A stretch of 64,000 nucleotides of DNA from CAXBOO01 sp963977425 (GCA_963977425.1 CAXBOO010000005.1:186001-250000), one strand, 5' to 3'. Positions 35,718-45,148 are shown, counted from the stretch's first letter. Notes: generated by a model from the letters alone, not told the origin. Numbers and translations are program-made.

Positions 35718-36349
35718 TTTCTTAATTCTTTTGCTGGATTCCCTACCATCGTCGTGTTAGGTAAAACATCTTTTACAATTACAGCTCCTGCACCAATTAT
35801 CGCATTTTCGCCTATCACAACACCTTGTTTAACAACGGCATTAGCTCCAATAAAAACACCGTTTTCAACTGTTACATTACCTGCTAATACAGCATTTGGT
35901 GCAACATGAACATTATCATGAATTATACATTCATGATCGATGCTTGAGCCTGTATTAAGAATCACATTTGCACCAATTTCACACAATGGATTTACCATTA
36001 CTCCTCTTGCGACAAAAGTCCCTTGTCCAATATTCGATAACAATGATATTGAGCAATTAGGGTGTATTACAGTTGCTAAATCCAGTCCCTTTCTATTAAT
36101 AGCATCAGCCAATCGTGCTCTAATTCGATTATTTCCAACACCCAAAATAAATTTGAATTTCGAATTCCAAAATGCAAACGACTCGTCGGCATCATTCCCC
36201 GCAAAGGTTAAATCAAAAGGATTAAGTGTCTTCTCTTCAGACTCGGCATAACTTTTTAGATTCAGTTTCTGTAATATGGCTGCTTCAGCTACAACAATTC
36301 CATGACCTGAATATCCTAAAATGATATGTTTTCTATCCGATTCTTGCAC
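35714..36349 (-). CDS. legH: NeuD/PglD-type sugar acetyltransferase
   Basis: 211 residues. The N-terminal dinucleotide-like fold starts HIILGYSGHGIVVAEAAIL; from about 95 on there is a left-handed beta-helix of hexapeptide repeats (VIHPNCSIS, NTGSSIDHECIIHDNVHV, GAVIVKDVLPNTTMVGNPA). Such enzymes acetylate the 4-amino group of a UDP- or GDP-sugar, here the product of LegC. It overlaps legC by 17 nt and legI by 4 nt. Assignment as LegH rests on the operon. Confidence 0.88.
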   Translation of the reverse strand: MQESDRKHIILGYSGHGIVVAEAAILQKLNLKSYAESEEKTLNPFDLTFAGNDADESFAFWNSKFKFILGVGNNRIRARLADAINRKGLDLATVIHPNCSISLLSNIGQGTFVARGVMVNPLCEIGANVILNTGSSIDHECIIHDNVHVAPNAVLAGNVTVENGVFIGANAVVKQGVVIGENAIIGAGAVIVKDVLPNTTMVGNPAKELRK

Positions 36350-37472
36350 TGCTTGGTATATTTACAATTCTCGCTTCCAAAAATTCTGCATTGGTTTGTT
36401 CGTCGCGTTGACAATTCGAATACATGGGTAAGCGATACATCAATTGCCAAATTGGTCTTGTCATAACTCCCTGCTCGTTGCTTAAAGTAAGGAAAGCATC
36501 CCGTTCATTTTTGTCTGAAAACTCGAGGCATGTAAGCCAATAATTCCAATGACTATCGGCCATTTCTGTCTTAATATTAATATTCTTTGTTTCAAAGAAA
36601 CTAGAGTAACTAGCAAACAACTCTTTTTTACTCGCTTTAATTGTTTCAAAGTTCTCTATCTGGGCACAAAGTAAAGCGGCATTAATATTGGGCATACGGT
36701 AATTGTATCCCAATTCATTGTGCACATATTCCCACTTATGTGGAACTTTAGCTGTTGTGGTTAAATATTTTGCTTTTTCTCCTAGTTCAATGTTATTTGT
36801 AACCAGTGCTCCACCACCACCTGCTGTAATGATTTTATTTCCATTGAATGAAATAGCAGCAACATCGCCAAAAGAACCAGCTGGCTGACCTTTATATGTA
36901 CTCCCTAATGATTCTGCTGCATCTTCTACAACTGGAATGCACCATGAATTACAAATCGAAACGATTTCGTCGATTCGACACATAAAGCCAAAAGTGTGCA
37001 TGGGTACACAAGCCGATATTTTATTCTTAGTCGTTTTGTTGAAACAAACACCATCAATTACTTCCGCGTTTTTTTCTAGGAAAGAAGCCAAAGCTATAGG
37101 CGAAAGCCCCATAGTATCTCTATCAACATCAATAAAAATTGGAGATGCTCCTAAATAAGCAATGGCATTGGCTGTAGCTACAAAAGTTAACGCTTGGGTT
37201 ATAACCTCATCATTGTGTTTAACTCCTACCAAATCAAGCCCTACTTGTAACGCTGCTGTTCCATTTACAACCGCCACACCTTTTTTAGTGCCTGTAAGTG
37301 TTGCTATTTCTTTTTCAAACCGATTAACATATTCTCCAACTGAAGACACAAAAGTGGTATCGATGGTATCCATCAAATACATTTTTTCATTTCCAAAAAA
37401 CACAGGAGCGTGCAAGGGAATAAAATCTTTCGTATTGAATTGGTTTCTTATAAAATCTACAATGTCTTGCAT
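36333..37472 (-). CDS. legC: DegT-family aminotransferase, LegC-like
   Basis: 379 residues. PLP-enzyme motifs of the DegT/DnrJ/EryC1 class: VVNGTAALQVGLDLVGV, ALTFVATANAIAYLGASPIFIDV in two parts, VEDAAESLGSTYKG and the lysine site SFNGNKIITAGGGGALVT. The opening IPLHAPVFFGNEKMYL matches LegC proteins. It aminates C4 of the 4-keto sugar made by LegB. It starts 1 bp after legB stops and overlaps legH. Confidence 0.92.
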   Translation of the reverse strand: MQDIVDFIRNQFNTKDFIPLHAPVFFGNEKMYLMDTIDTTFVSSVGEYVNRFEKEIATLTGTKKGVAVVNGTAALQVGLDLVGVKHNDEVITQALTFVATANAIAYLGASPIFIDVDRDTMGLSPIALASFLEKNAEVIDGVCFNKTTKNKISACVPMHTFGFMCRIDEIVSICNSWCIPVVEDAAESLGSTYKGQPAGSFGDVAAISFNGNKIITAGGGGALVTNNIELGEKAKYLTTTAKVPHKWEYVHNELGYNYRMPNINAALLCAQIENFETIKASKKELFASYSSFFETKNINIKTEMADSHWNYWLTCLEFSDKNERDAFLTLSNEQGVMTRPIWQLMYRLPMYSNCQRDEQTNAEFLEARIVNIPSSARIG

Positions 37473-37473
37473 A

Positions 37474-38460
37474 TTAAACGTTGTAAATATCAGCCTTATA
37501 TTGACTTAAATTCTCTGGTTTAGAAAACCATTCTATGGTTTCTTTAAGCCCTTCAGCCAATGAATATTTAACTTCCCAATTGGTGAATTCTTTCAACTTT
37601 TCATTAGAGCCGAATAATCTAAATACTTCACTTTTTTCTGGTCGCAAACGTTGCTCGTCGGAAATAATTTTAGCCTCTGGATTTATCTGTTTGATCAATT
37701 CATTTGCTAAATCTCCAATAGAAATTTCGGACATCGTTGCAATATTCACTTCATGCCCAATTAATTCTTTGCATCGTGCGATATCCAAAAAGCCTTGAAC
37801 GGTATCTTTCACAAAAAGCAAATCTCTTGTAGGAGAAAGATCACCCAATTTAATTTCCGTTTTCCCTGCGAGCAATTGCGATATAATTGTTGGTATTACA
37901 GCTCTTGCCGATTGTCTTGGTCCAAATGTATTGAACGGACGAACGATGGTCAATGGCAAATCAAAACTTCTATAGAAACTATCCGCAATACAATCGGCTC
38001 CTATCTTGGATGCCGAATAAGGAGATTGAGGTTGTTTTGGATGCAGCTCTGTTATTGGTACAAATTGAGCTGTTCCATAAACTTCAGATGTAGAGGTAAC
38101 CAACACTCGTTCTATTTCCAAATCTTTAGCTGCTTGGATAATATTTAGTGTCCCTTTTACATTGGTATCTATATAACTATCTGGAGAATGATAACTAAAT
38201 GGGATAGCAATAAGTGCCGCTAGATGAAACACTGTATCAATACCTTTCATAGCAGTACGCACACCATTCGGATCGCGGATATCGCCTGCAAAAATCTCTA
38301 CTTTTTCTAACGTTTCTTTTGGAATAGTATCCAACCAACCCCAAGAATTAAAGGAATTGTAATAAACGAAAGCTTTTACATTGTATCCTTCTTTAACAAG
38401 TAATTCTACTAAATGGCTGCCGATAAATCCGTCGGCGCCTGTAACGAGTACATTTGTCAT
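37474..38460 (-). CDS. legB: NDP-sugar 4,6-dehydratase, LegB-like
   Basis: 328 residues from ATG at 38460 (MTNVLVTGADGFIGSHLVE); an upstream frame to 38532 adds 24 residues that precede the Rossmann start and look non-coding. The NAD site is GADGFIGSHLV, the catalytic pair is YSASK, and FAGDIRDPNGV and RPFNTFGPRQSARAVIPT are family segments. It makes the 4-keto-6-deoxy sugar for the legionaminic route. It is the first gene of a nine-gene operon; two short inverted repeats lie just upstream. Confidence 0.92.
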   Translation of the reverse strand: MTNVLVTGADGFIGSHLVELLVKEGYNVKAFVYYNSFNSWGWLDTIPKETLEKVEIFAGDIRDPNGVRTAMKGIDTVFHLAALIAIPFSYHSPDSYIDTNVKGTLNIIQAAKDLEIERVLVTSTSEVYGTAQFVPITELHPKQPQSPYSASKIGADCIADSFYRSFDLPLTIVRPFNTFGPRQSARAVIPTIISQLLAGKTEIKLGDLSPTRDLLFVKDTVQGFLDIARCKELIGHEVNIATMSEISIGDLANELIKQINPEAKIISDEQRLRPEKSEVFRLFGSNEKLKEFTNWEVKYSLAEGLKETIEWFSKPENLSQYKADIYNV

Positions 38461-38465
38461 TATAA

Positions 38466-38491
38466 CTAGAGTTGATCTAGCACAAATGTGC
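38466..38491. promoter_or_regulatory. Paired inverted repeats upstream of legB
   Basis: CTAGA-GTTGA-TCTAG (38466-38480) and GCACA-AA-TGTGC (38480-38491) lie side by side and end 5 bp before the legB start. A TAAATTTG box on the minus strand lies farther upstream at 38534-38541, so both would be in the leader. They could be an operator or RNA hairpins that affect translation; this is a suggestion from structure only. Confidence 0.25.
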
Positions 38492-38678
38492 GGATTTATA
38501 TTTAAAATATAGGCATAAACAAAGGCAAACACTCAAATTTAAAGCTCCTTTAGGTCTTAATAAAAATCAAATTGGATTGAGTTTGTGTGTAAGCAATAGT
38601 TTTCGACATTTAACTACTTTCGCCATACTAAAAATTCAAGGTTAAATCCTTCATCTTCAAATTGCCTCAGTATATTAA

Positions 38679-39557
38679 ATGTCTAAATTAAGTTCAGTTA
38701 ATCAATCTCTTTATCTACTCAAAAAGACCCTACTGAGCTTGGTTAGAATTATCGCATTCCGACCTAACATCTTCAAACGTATTCCAAAGTTAAATGATGA
38801 TTCTGAAGTGTATTTACTTGCTAATGGACCTTCTTTAAAATCAACTTTAGAAGAATACGGTGACTATTTAAAATCGAAAAAAACAGGAGTCGTCAACTTT
38901 TTTGCACTCAGTCCAGAATTCGGAACACTTAAACCGAAGTATTACTTTTTGTTAGATCAAGCTTTTTTCAAAAAAAATCGAGATCAAAAACTCAATGAAA
39001 ATATTGAACAATTAAAATCCGCACTAACCGAGGTAAATTGGCCTTTAGTTTTGATTTTACCAAAGGCATGCAAAGCGCTTTTTTCTATTAAAAATAACAA
39101 CATCACGTGCCAGTTCATTAACACCAATATTTTTCAAAGCTTTTCAACAATTCAGCTAACTGCCTACAAAAGAAATTGGGGTATGCCTCAAGCGCAAAAC
39201 GTTTTGGTTTTCGCATTGTATGCTTTGGTGTATTTAAGAGTTCCAAAAATCTATTTGCTGGGAGCAAACCACAATTGGCACGAAGGAATGAGAATTAGTG
39301 AAGATAATAAGCTTGTGCTTTTTGACCCTCATTTTTACAAGGAAGATAAGTCCGAAACTGAAAAGATTATGGACGTAAGTATTGCGGGCTTTTTTGAATC
39401 ATTATCTAAAGCATTTAGAGGCTACGAGGTATTGCGCATATTTGCGAAAAAGCACCACTCAGATATCATCAACTTAGACACAACTTCTTACATTGACTCT
39501 TTTCCGAAAGAAACGCTTGTAACAAAAGAAAATACAGAACATGGAATTAACAGATAG
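38679..39557 (+). CDS. DUF115/GT42-like protein, candidate nonulosonate transferase
   Basis: 292 residues. VYLLANGPSLKSTLEEY near residue 42 is the nucleotide-binding loop shared by DUF115 (MptE/Maf-like) proteins and GT42 sialyltransferases. PKYYFLLDQAFFKKN follows where those families place the second strand, and PKIYLLGANHNWHEG near 185 matches the late IYLxGxDxxx motif. The last third contains HFYKED and is less conserved. Maf proteins and GT42 enzymes transfer sialic, pseudaminic or legionaminic acids from CMP donors. The gene is divergent from the legionaminic operon and leads a glycosyltransferase set. Transferase activity is inference; it could instead be another DUF115 member. Confidence 0.6.
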   Translation: MSKLSSVNQSLYLLKKTLLSLVRIIAFRPNIFKRIPKLNDDSEVYLLANGPSLKSTLEEYGDYLKSKKTGVVNFFALSPEFGTLKPKYYFLLDQAFFKKNRDQKLNENIEQLKSALTEVNWPLVLILPKACKALFSIKNNNITCQFINTNIFQSFSTIQLTAYKRNWGMPQAQNVLVFALYALVYLRVPKIYLLGANHNWHEGMRISEDNKLVLFDPHFYKEDKSETEKIMDVSIAGFFESLSKAFRGYEVLRIFAKKHHSDIINLDTTSYIDSFPKETLVTKENTEHGINR

Positions 39558-40284
39558 AGCCTTTTGGGTAAATTATTGGGAGTCTAAAAAAGAGGTCGTT
39601 CAGATTGTCAGTAAAAGAAGTCCGTTTTCTAAATTGTTCAATGATACATTTCAAAAATCTAAAATCAATTCTGCTCTTGAAATAGGTGGTTTTCCTGGCT
39701 ATGTTAGTATTGCACTAAACAAGCATTATGGAGTTTCTCAAGCTGATTTACTCGACTATTTTATCCATCCTAAAATCATTCAAGATTTATGCGATGCAAA
39801 TGAAATTAAGGACGGTGCTATTAAGGCAATAGAAGCCGATTTGTTTCAAGATTACAATGGTTCAAAATACGATTTGGTTCATTCGCATGGACTGATTGAG
39901 CATTTTGAAAATAGTGAACATATAATTGGACAACACTTAAAGTTTTTAAAGCCAACAGGAGAATTACTCATTACCCTACCAAATTTTAGAGGGGTTAACG
40001 GTTGGTTTCAACGTAATTTTGACAAAGAAAATTACGACAAACATTACATTCCTTGTATGGACGTTGAGCATCTAAAAAAGAGTACTGTTGCTTTGGGTTT
40101 AAAAGACGTTGATGTTCAATACTACGGTGAATTCAGTATGTGGTTAGAAAACATGAATACTAAATCTGCTGTTTTCAAACTTTTTTTCAAATCAACATGG
40201 GCTTTTTTTAAGATAGTAAACAAAATAATACCTGTTAGGAATAAGACTCTAAGTCCTTACCTAATAATTACAGCAAAACAATAA
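39541..40284 (+). CDS. SAM-dependent methyltransferase
   Basis: 247 residues. The Rossmann-like core has ALEIGGFPGYVSIAL near residue 42 as SAM loop and YDLVHSHGLIEHFENSEHI and LKFLKPTGELLITLPNF as later motifs, in the pattern of class I methyltransferases of type 11. The start overlaps the DUF115/GT42-like gene by 17 nt. Likely target is a glycan sugar or lipid-linked intermediate, by neighbourhood only. No signal peptide. Confidence 0.8.
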   Translation: MELTDRAFWVNYWESKKEVVQIVSKRSPFSKLFNDTFQKSKINSALEIGGFPGYVSIALNKHYGVSQADLLDYFIHPKIIQDLCDANEIKDGAIKAIEADLFQDYNGSKYDLVHSHGLIEHFENSEHIIGQHLKFLKPTGELLITLPNFRGVNGWFQRNFDKENYDKHYIPCMDVEHLKKSTVALGLKDVDVQYYGEFSMWLENMNTKSAVFKLFFKSTWAFFKIVNKIIPVRNKTLSPYLIITAKQ

Positions 40285-40302
40285 TTCATTGCATTAGCTA
40301 TT

Positions 40303-41589
40303 ATGCCTATATCCGTCGCTTTAATAAATACATATACCGCTGGTGGCGGAGCCGGTATTGCATGCGCACGGTTATACAAAGCGCTTAATGATGAAGGTTC
40401 TATAGAAACTCTTCTTATTAATGATGGTCAGATTCAATCGAATCCGGATAAAATATTGCCTTTAAAAAAATGGGCGAAATACAGTAATTTATTTCGCTAC
40501 TTCACTGAGCGATTTTTAGTAAAATCGGCATTGAAAAAAGACGAGTGGGGCAGTTTATTTTCACCAGCTATTCTTTCGAATCCGAGCAGTATAAACACGA
40601 TTAAAAACAACCGTTCCAACATTCTCCATTTACATTGGATAAATCACGGATTTTTAGGGCTTGATAGTCTTCATAAATTAAGGTTCCTTAAACGCCCAAT
40701 AGTATGGACATTACACGACATGTGGGCATTTACAGGAGGATGTCATCATAGTATGGACTGCAATGGGTTTCAATCTGAATGCGGCTCTTGTTTGTATTTA
40801 TCCAAACCTTCTTCGAAAGATTTATCGCATCAAATTTGGAAGAAAAAAAAGGCGTTTTTCAATTCATTAGACATTACGGTTGTATGTCCTTCGAATTGGT
40901 TGGCTAACAAAGCAAGAGAAAGCTCTTTATTTAAGCATCGTCGTATAGAGGTTATTCCAAATCCGCTAGACTGCAATACATTCAAACCAACAGACAAGAA
41001 TTTAGCGAAATCTGAACTTAAATTACCTGCCGATAAAAAACACATTTGCTTTGTTTCTGCTAACATCAACAGTCCTTTTAAAGGAATAAATAAGTTAATC
41101 GATGCCTTAAAAACATTAGAAACTTTATATGTTGATGCATCAGAAATTGAGATTATAGTTTTAGGCAAAATTGACTCCGAAGATTTGTTCGCAGATCTTA
41201 CTTTCAAAGCTCATTTTGGCGGTTACATTACATCTGAAGCTGAGATGGTATCGTACTACAATGCTGCTGATGTGTTTGTACTTCCATCGTTACAAGACAA
41301 TTTACCCAACACAGTAATGGAGGCCCTTGCTTGTGGCACTCCGGTCGCTGCATTTGATACAGGAGGTGTTTCTGATATGGTAGATGAAAATGTTGGTTAT
41401 TTGGCAAAATACAATGACTCTGATGACTTAGCTCAAGGGCTTTTTGAATTACTGTCTAACGATAATGATCGCTTAAGAAAAGGTATTAATGCGGTTGAAA
41501 AAGTCAAAACTAAATTCTCATACCCTGTAGTAGCCAAAAAATACAGCGAATTATACCATCAGGTAGTCAAACAATATCAATCTGCATGA
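40303..41589 (+). CDS. Glycosyltransferase family 4
   Basis: 428 residues with GT-B fold landmarks: NTYTAGGGAGIACARLYKAL at the N-terminus, HLHWINHGFLG and WTLHDMWAFTGGCHHS in the acceptor half, and the donor site VLPSLQDNLPNTVMEALACG followed by PVAAFDTGGVSDMVD. The HDMWAFTGGCHH segment is common in WcaC/WbaZ-like capsule glycosyltransferases. Sugar specificity cannot be told. It lies 18 bp behind the methyltransferase gene and overlaps the next GT2 gene by 4 nt. Confidence 0.9.
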   Translation: MPISVALINTYTAGGGAGIACARLYKALNDEGSIETLLINDGQIQSNPDKILPLKKWAKYSNLFRYFTERFLVKSALKKDEWGSLFSPAILSNPSSINTIKNNRSNILHLHWINHGFLGLDSLHKLRFLKRPIVWTLHDMWAFTGGCHHSMDCNGFQSECGSCLYLSKPSSKDLSHQIWKKKKAFFNSLDITVVCPSNWLANKARESSLFKHRRIEVIPNPLDCNTFKPTDKNLAKSELKLPADKKHICFVSANINSPFKGINKLIDALKTLETLYVDASEIEIIVLGKIDSEDLFADLTFKAHFGGYITSEAEMVSYYNAADVFVLPSLQDNLPNTVMEALACGTPVAAFDTGGVSDMVDENVGYLAKYNDSDDLAQGLFELLSNDNDRLRKGINAVEKVKTKFSYPVVAKKYSELYHQVVKQYQSA

Positions 41590-42344
41590 GCAACAAACGA
41601 TTTTCTATCATAACCGTTACCTATAATGTTGATCAGGTTTTAGAACGAACGCTGAAAAGCATACAATCGCAAACAGCTTTTGATTCTATAGAACATATTA
41701 TTGTTGACGGAAATTCTTCTGACAATACAGTTTCTCTCATCAAACAACATGAGTCTAAAATAAACCAATGGATTAGCGAACCAGACAAAGGTTTGTACGA
41801 CGCTATGAACAAAGGCATAGCTATGGCAACCGGTGACTATGTTTGGTTTATCAATGCGGGAGATGAAATTTACGATAAAAACACTGTTGAAAATCTATTG
41901 CAATTCTACGATGCCAACACAACTCCTGACGTATTGTATGGCGATACAAAAGAATATACAGCTGATGGTGAAGAACTCGGAATGCGCCGTTTAAAAGTGC
42001 CCAAAAACCTTACTTGGAAATCTTTCAAACAAGGCATGTTGGTTTGTCACCAATCGATTATCATAAAACGAGATATTGCACCTAAATACAATTTGGATTA
42101 CGCAATTTCAGCCGATGTAGATTGGGTTATTAGCGCTTTGAAACAAGCCAAAACGATTGTAAATACCCATGCGATATTATCTAAATTTGAAAAAGGCGGG
42201 TTATCAGGTAAGCATATTAAAAGAGCTCTTAAGGAACGATTTGCCATAATGAAAAAACACTATGGCTTAATCAATACAACCCTTCACCATTTCTATTTCC
42301 CATTGCGTTTAGCGACTTTTTATATTCGCAACAAACGCATCTAA
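41586..42344 (+). CDS. Glycosyltransferase family 2
   Basis: 252 residues with GT-A fold: SIITVTYNVDQVLERTLKSI, HIIVDGNSSDNTV, SEPDKGLYDAMNKGIAMATG and WFINAGDEIYD for the DxD-like site. This WcaE-like subgroup builds capsule or exopolysaccharide repeat units. It is the last gene of the plus-strand glycan set, and its stop lies 2 bp from the stop of convergent yfhO. Donor and acceptor are unknown. Confidence 0.9.
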   Translation: MSNKRFSIITVTYNVDQVLERTLKSIQSQTAFDSIEHIIVDGNSSDNTVSLIKQHESKINQWISEPDKGLYDAMNKGIAMATGDYVWFINAGDEIYDKNTVENLLQFYDANTTPDVLYGDTKEYTADGEELGMRRLKVPKNLTWKSFKQGMLVCHQSIIIKRDIAPKYNLDYAISADVDWVISALKQAKTIVNTHAILSKFEKGGLSGKHIKRALKERFAIMKKHYGLINTTLHHFYFPLRLATFYIRNKRI

Positions 42345-42346
42345 AA

Positions 42347-44950
42347 TTAGACCGTCTCTTCTTCCTTGCTTTTTACTGCTTTAAAGCCACTAACTGCAAG
42401 TAAGATTATCAATAGCAATGACCCTGCATAAGCTACGTACTCGGTATTATGAATACGTGAGTCATCGTAAACAAACTCTATGCTATGCTGTCCTTTTGGA
42501 ATTTCCAATGCTCTCAACAAAAAGTTAGCTCTTAGAATTGGCACTTCGTTTCCATCGATGTATGCTTTCCAAAACATTGGATAATGAATTTCTGAGAAAA
42601 CTGCCAATCCGTCAACTGCATTTGAGCTACTGTATACTATTTTGTTAGGAGCGAAAGACGTCATCGTTACAGTTCCAGAATTTGGTACTACATCAACATT
42701 TACGTTTTGAGAAGCAGAAACAACTGCCATTGAAGCAGCATTGAATTTCGCCGGATTCAAAGCTTGAATTTCTTCATTATCATCAGCTACTTTTACCAAA
42801 GTATCTACAAACCAAGCAGGGCCACAAGCCTTATCGTTTACTTGCAATCCATTTTGAGTAATGATGTATTTGGTATTCAACATATTCAATACTTCTGGAT
42901 TGATGTTGCCGCCAATATGGAATTCAATAAGTTCTTGGTATCGTTTCAATTTCGCACCATGGTAACCACCAATAGATTTGTGGTAATACGATGTACTAGC
43001 ATCATTAAAAGGACTAACTGCTAAATTGAATACTCGGTAATTCGTTTTTAGGTTCAGTTCACCAAATCGAACATTCCAAGCGAATAATTCTTTAGTTCTA
43101 GCCGTCTGTTTACCTGATAATTCAGCGAGCTTGGCTTTAACTTCAGTTTCAATTTCTTGTTGGAAACTTGGGTTTTGCGCCATTTCATTTTGGAAAATCT
43201 GAACATCATCGTTGCTTGGTGCAAATTGATATTTATTCGATTCGGACTGTTCGTAATACAAGTATTTTCCGTTTTGCTTATCGTTATTTAAGTATCTCCG
43301 GTTTACACTCCATAAATCGCCAAGAACAACTACGCCCAGAATCAATAAGAAATACGCTTCTTTAATTTTCTTAATAAGGAAGATATATACGGCTCCAAAA
43401 ACCACCAACATAATCATCAACGAACGCAAAACATCTGCCTTAAAAATAGATACACGAACTGCCTTCAAACTATCAACAAACTGTTGTACGGTAGTCCCCA
43501 TTTCTGGGCTCGAAGCAGATTGAGCTGAAAATCTTTGTTTTTCACCATCGCTAATAAAATCCAAAAACGATTCGGGCATAATCCAAAGCCCTAACATTAC
43601 CAATGCCATAACCCCAGAAGTAATCAATAACTTCTTTTTTTCCTTAAGTATTTCGGATCCGTTTTCTATTACTTTTTTCAAGAATAAAATGGCTAAAATC
43701 GGAACACATAGTTCTAATAAAATAAGAATCATGGTTACTGTTCTGAACTTATTGTACCCAGGTAAAAAATCTAAAAACAAGTCGGTAAACCACATCATGT
43801 TTTTACCCATACCTAAGAACATAGAAAGCAAACTTCCTATTAATAATACCCACTTGAAGTATCCGTTAACAAACACCAAAGCCAATATTGCAAGTAAGAA
43901 AATACCAGCCCCAACATAAACTGGTCCGCTTGTAAAACTTTGATTACCCCAATAATGATTCGATTGAGCTACATTTTGTTTGAACCTTGGATCGGCAGCT
44001 TCAATGTGTTTGCTATCGCCAATTTGGCCAGAAGCTCCACCTACTGCATTGGGAATAAAAAAAGTTAGGTTTTCTTGACGACCATAACTCCAATTTGTGA
44101 TATAACTACGATCCAAGCCACTAGTTTGATCTGCTTCCTTTGAAGAACCATCAACATTAATCGTAACATTTGAAGGTCCACGGGTAGTTATTTTACCATA
44201 TTCATAGGTATTGAATAAGGTAGGGAAATTACACATCAAAGCAATGAAAATTGAGCCTATAGCCAACAATGTTGGTTTAACTACCGAGGCTAGATCTTTG
44301 TTCTTAAAAGCTTCTATAACTTTAGCAATACCAAAGATAAGAAGGAACATTAGGAGGTAATACGTAATCTGAACATGGTTGCTATTCAACTCCAAAGCAA
44401 AGGCTACTGATGTAATAGCGGTACCTAACCAATAACGCTTCTGAAAAAGCAAAAACACACCTGCCAATACAAGCGGAACAAATGAAATAGCTATGGCTTT
44501 GGTTACGTGACCAGCCTCTATAATAATAATGAAATAAGAACTGTAAGCAAAAGCTATAGCACCTATTAAACTCAACCATTTACGCACTCCCAACACCAAC
44601 AACATGATGTAAAAGGATAGTCCGTAGAGAAACAAAGTTCCTATAGGCACACTTCCCATGTTAACTAATGCTGTACGCAAGTGGTTTATCCAAATACCGC
44701 TATACTTACCATAAATTTGGGTATTCGGCATTCCTGAAAACATGGCCGTATTCCACCAACTTATTTCACCAGTTTTTTCGTGGAAATATTGACTTTCTTG
44801 CGACATACCAGCAAAACTGCGCATATCGCCTTGTCGCAAATCATAGCCTTTAAGTGTTGGGTAAAAAAATGCACAGCTTAGTACAAAAAGAATAAGTACT
44901 GGTAATAGTTGTGCGCCTACTTGCTTAAAATTGATTTGCTTCAAGTTCAT
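42347..44950 (-). CDS. YfhO family membrane protein
   Basis: 867 residues. About 12 membrane helices in the first 540 residues, with FYPTLKGYDLRQGDMRSF and WWNTAMFSGMPNTQIYGKYS early on as in YfhO proteins. A soluble region (about 550-830) follows, then a final helix and a short acidic tail. YfhO is a GT-C-like protein; in Bacillus it is tied to glycosylation of lipoteichoic acid. What it modifies in a Gram-negative cell is unknown. It overlaps the DUF4834 gene by 4 nt and is the third gene of the carB unit. Confidence 0.9.
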   Translation of the reverse strand: MNLKQINFKQVGAQLLPVLILFVLSCAFFYPTLKGYDLRQGDMRSFAGMSQESQYFHEKTGEISWWNTAMFSGMPNTQIYGKYSGIWINHLRTALVNMGSVPIGTLFLYGLSFYIMLLVLGVRKWLSLIGAIAFAYSSYFIIIIEAGHVTKAIAISFVPLVLAGVFLLFQKRYWLGTAITSVAFALELNSNHVQITYYLLMFLLIFGIAKVIEAFKNKDLASVVKPTLLAIGSIFIALMCNFPTLFNTYEYGKITTRGPSNVTINVDGSSKEADQTSGLDRSYITNWSYGRQENLTFFIPNAVGGASGQIGDSKHIEAADPRFKQNVAQSNHYWGNQSFTSGPVYVGAGIFLLAILALVFVNGYFKWVLLIGSLLSMFLGMGKNMMWFTDLFLDFLPGYNKFRTVTMILILLELCVPILAILFLKKVIENGSEILKEKKKLLITSGVMALVMLGLWIMPESFLDFISDGEKQRFSAQSASSPEMGTTVQQFVDSLKAVRVSIFKADVLRSLMIMLVVFGAVYIFLIKKIKEAYFLLILGVVVLGDLWSVNRRYLNNDKQNGKYLYYEQSESNKYQFAPSNDDVQIFQNEMAQNPSFQQEIETEVKAKLAELSGKQTARTKELFAWNVRFGELNLKTNYRVFNLAVSPFNDASTSYYHKSIGGYHGAKLKRYQELIEFHIGGNINPEVLNMLNTKYIITQNGLQVNDKACGPAWFVDTLVKVADDNEEIQALNPAKFNAASMAVVSASQNVNVDVVPNSGTVTMTSFAPNKIVYSSSNAVDGLAVFSEIHYPMFWKAYIDGNEVPILRANFLLRALEIPKGQHSIEFVYDDSRIHNTEYVAYAGSLLLIILLAVSGFKAVKSKEEETV

Positions 44951-45147
44951 TCGTCTTTTTTTAATTCTTCAAAATCGGCATCTTCTACATCCTTTATCTC
45001 GTAAACAACTTTACGTTTTGGCTTTCGATACTCCGCTTTATCAGAAGAGGATTTTTTCTTGGCCGCCATAAATCGACGCACCTTTTTTGAGACATAATAA
45101 ATGCCCAGAATAACTAATATGGTTCTTAACAGACCTACTATATCCAT
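44947..45147 (-). CDS. DUF4834 small membrane protein
   Basis: 66 residues. One membrane helix (VGLLRTILVILGIYYVSKK) is followed by a basic stretch (KKKSSSDKAEYRKPKRK) and an acidic end, the pattern of DUF4834, a short family of Bacteroidota. Function is unknown. It sits 1 bp behind carB and overlaps yfhO by 4 nt, so all three are probably one transcript. Confidence 0.8.
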   Translation of the reverse strand: MDIVGLLRTILVILGIYYVSKKVRRFMAAKKKSSSDKAEYRKPKRKVVYEIKDVEDADFEELKKDE

Positions 45148-45148
45148 C

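Noticed and set aside
38461..38532. 24-residue extension of legB
   Set aside because: It precedes the Rossmann start that homologues begin with, and covers inverted repeats and leader sequence.
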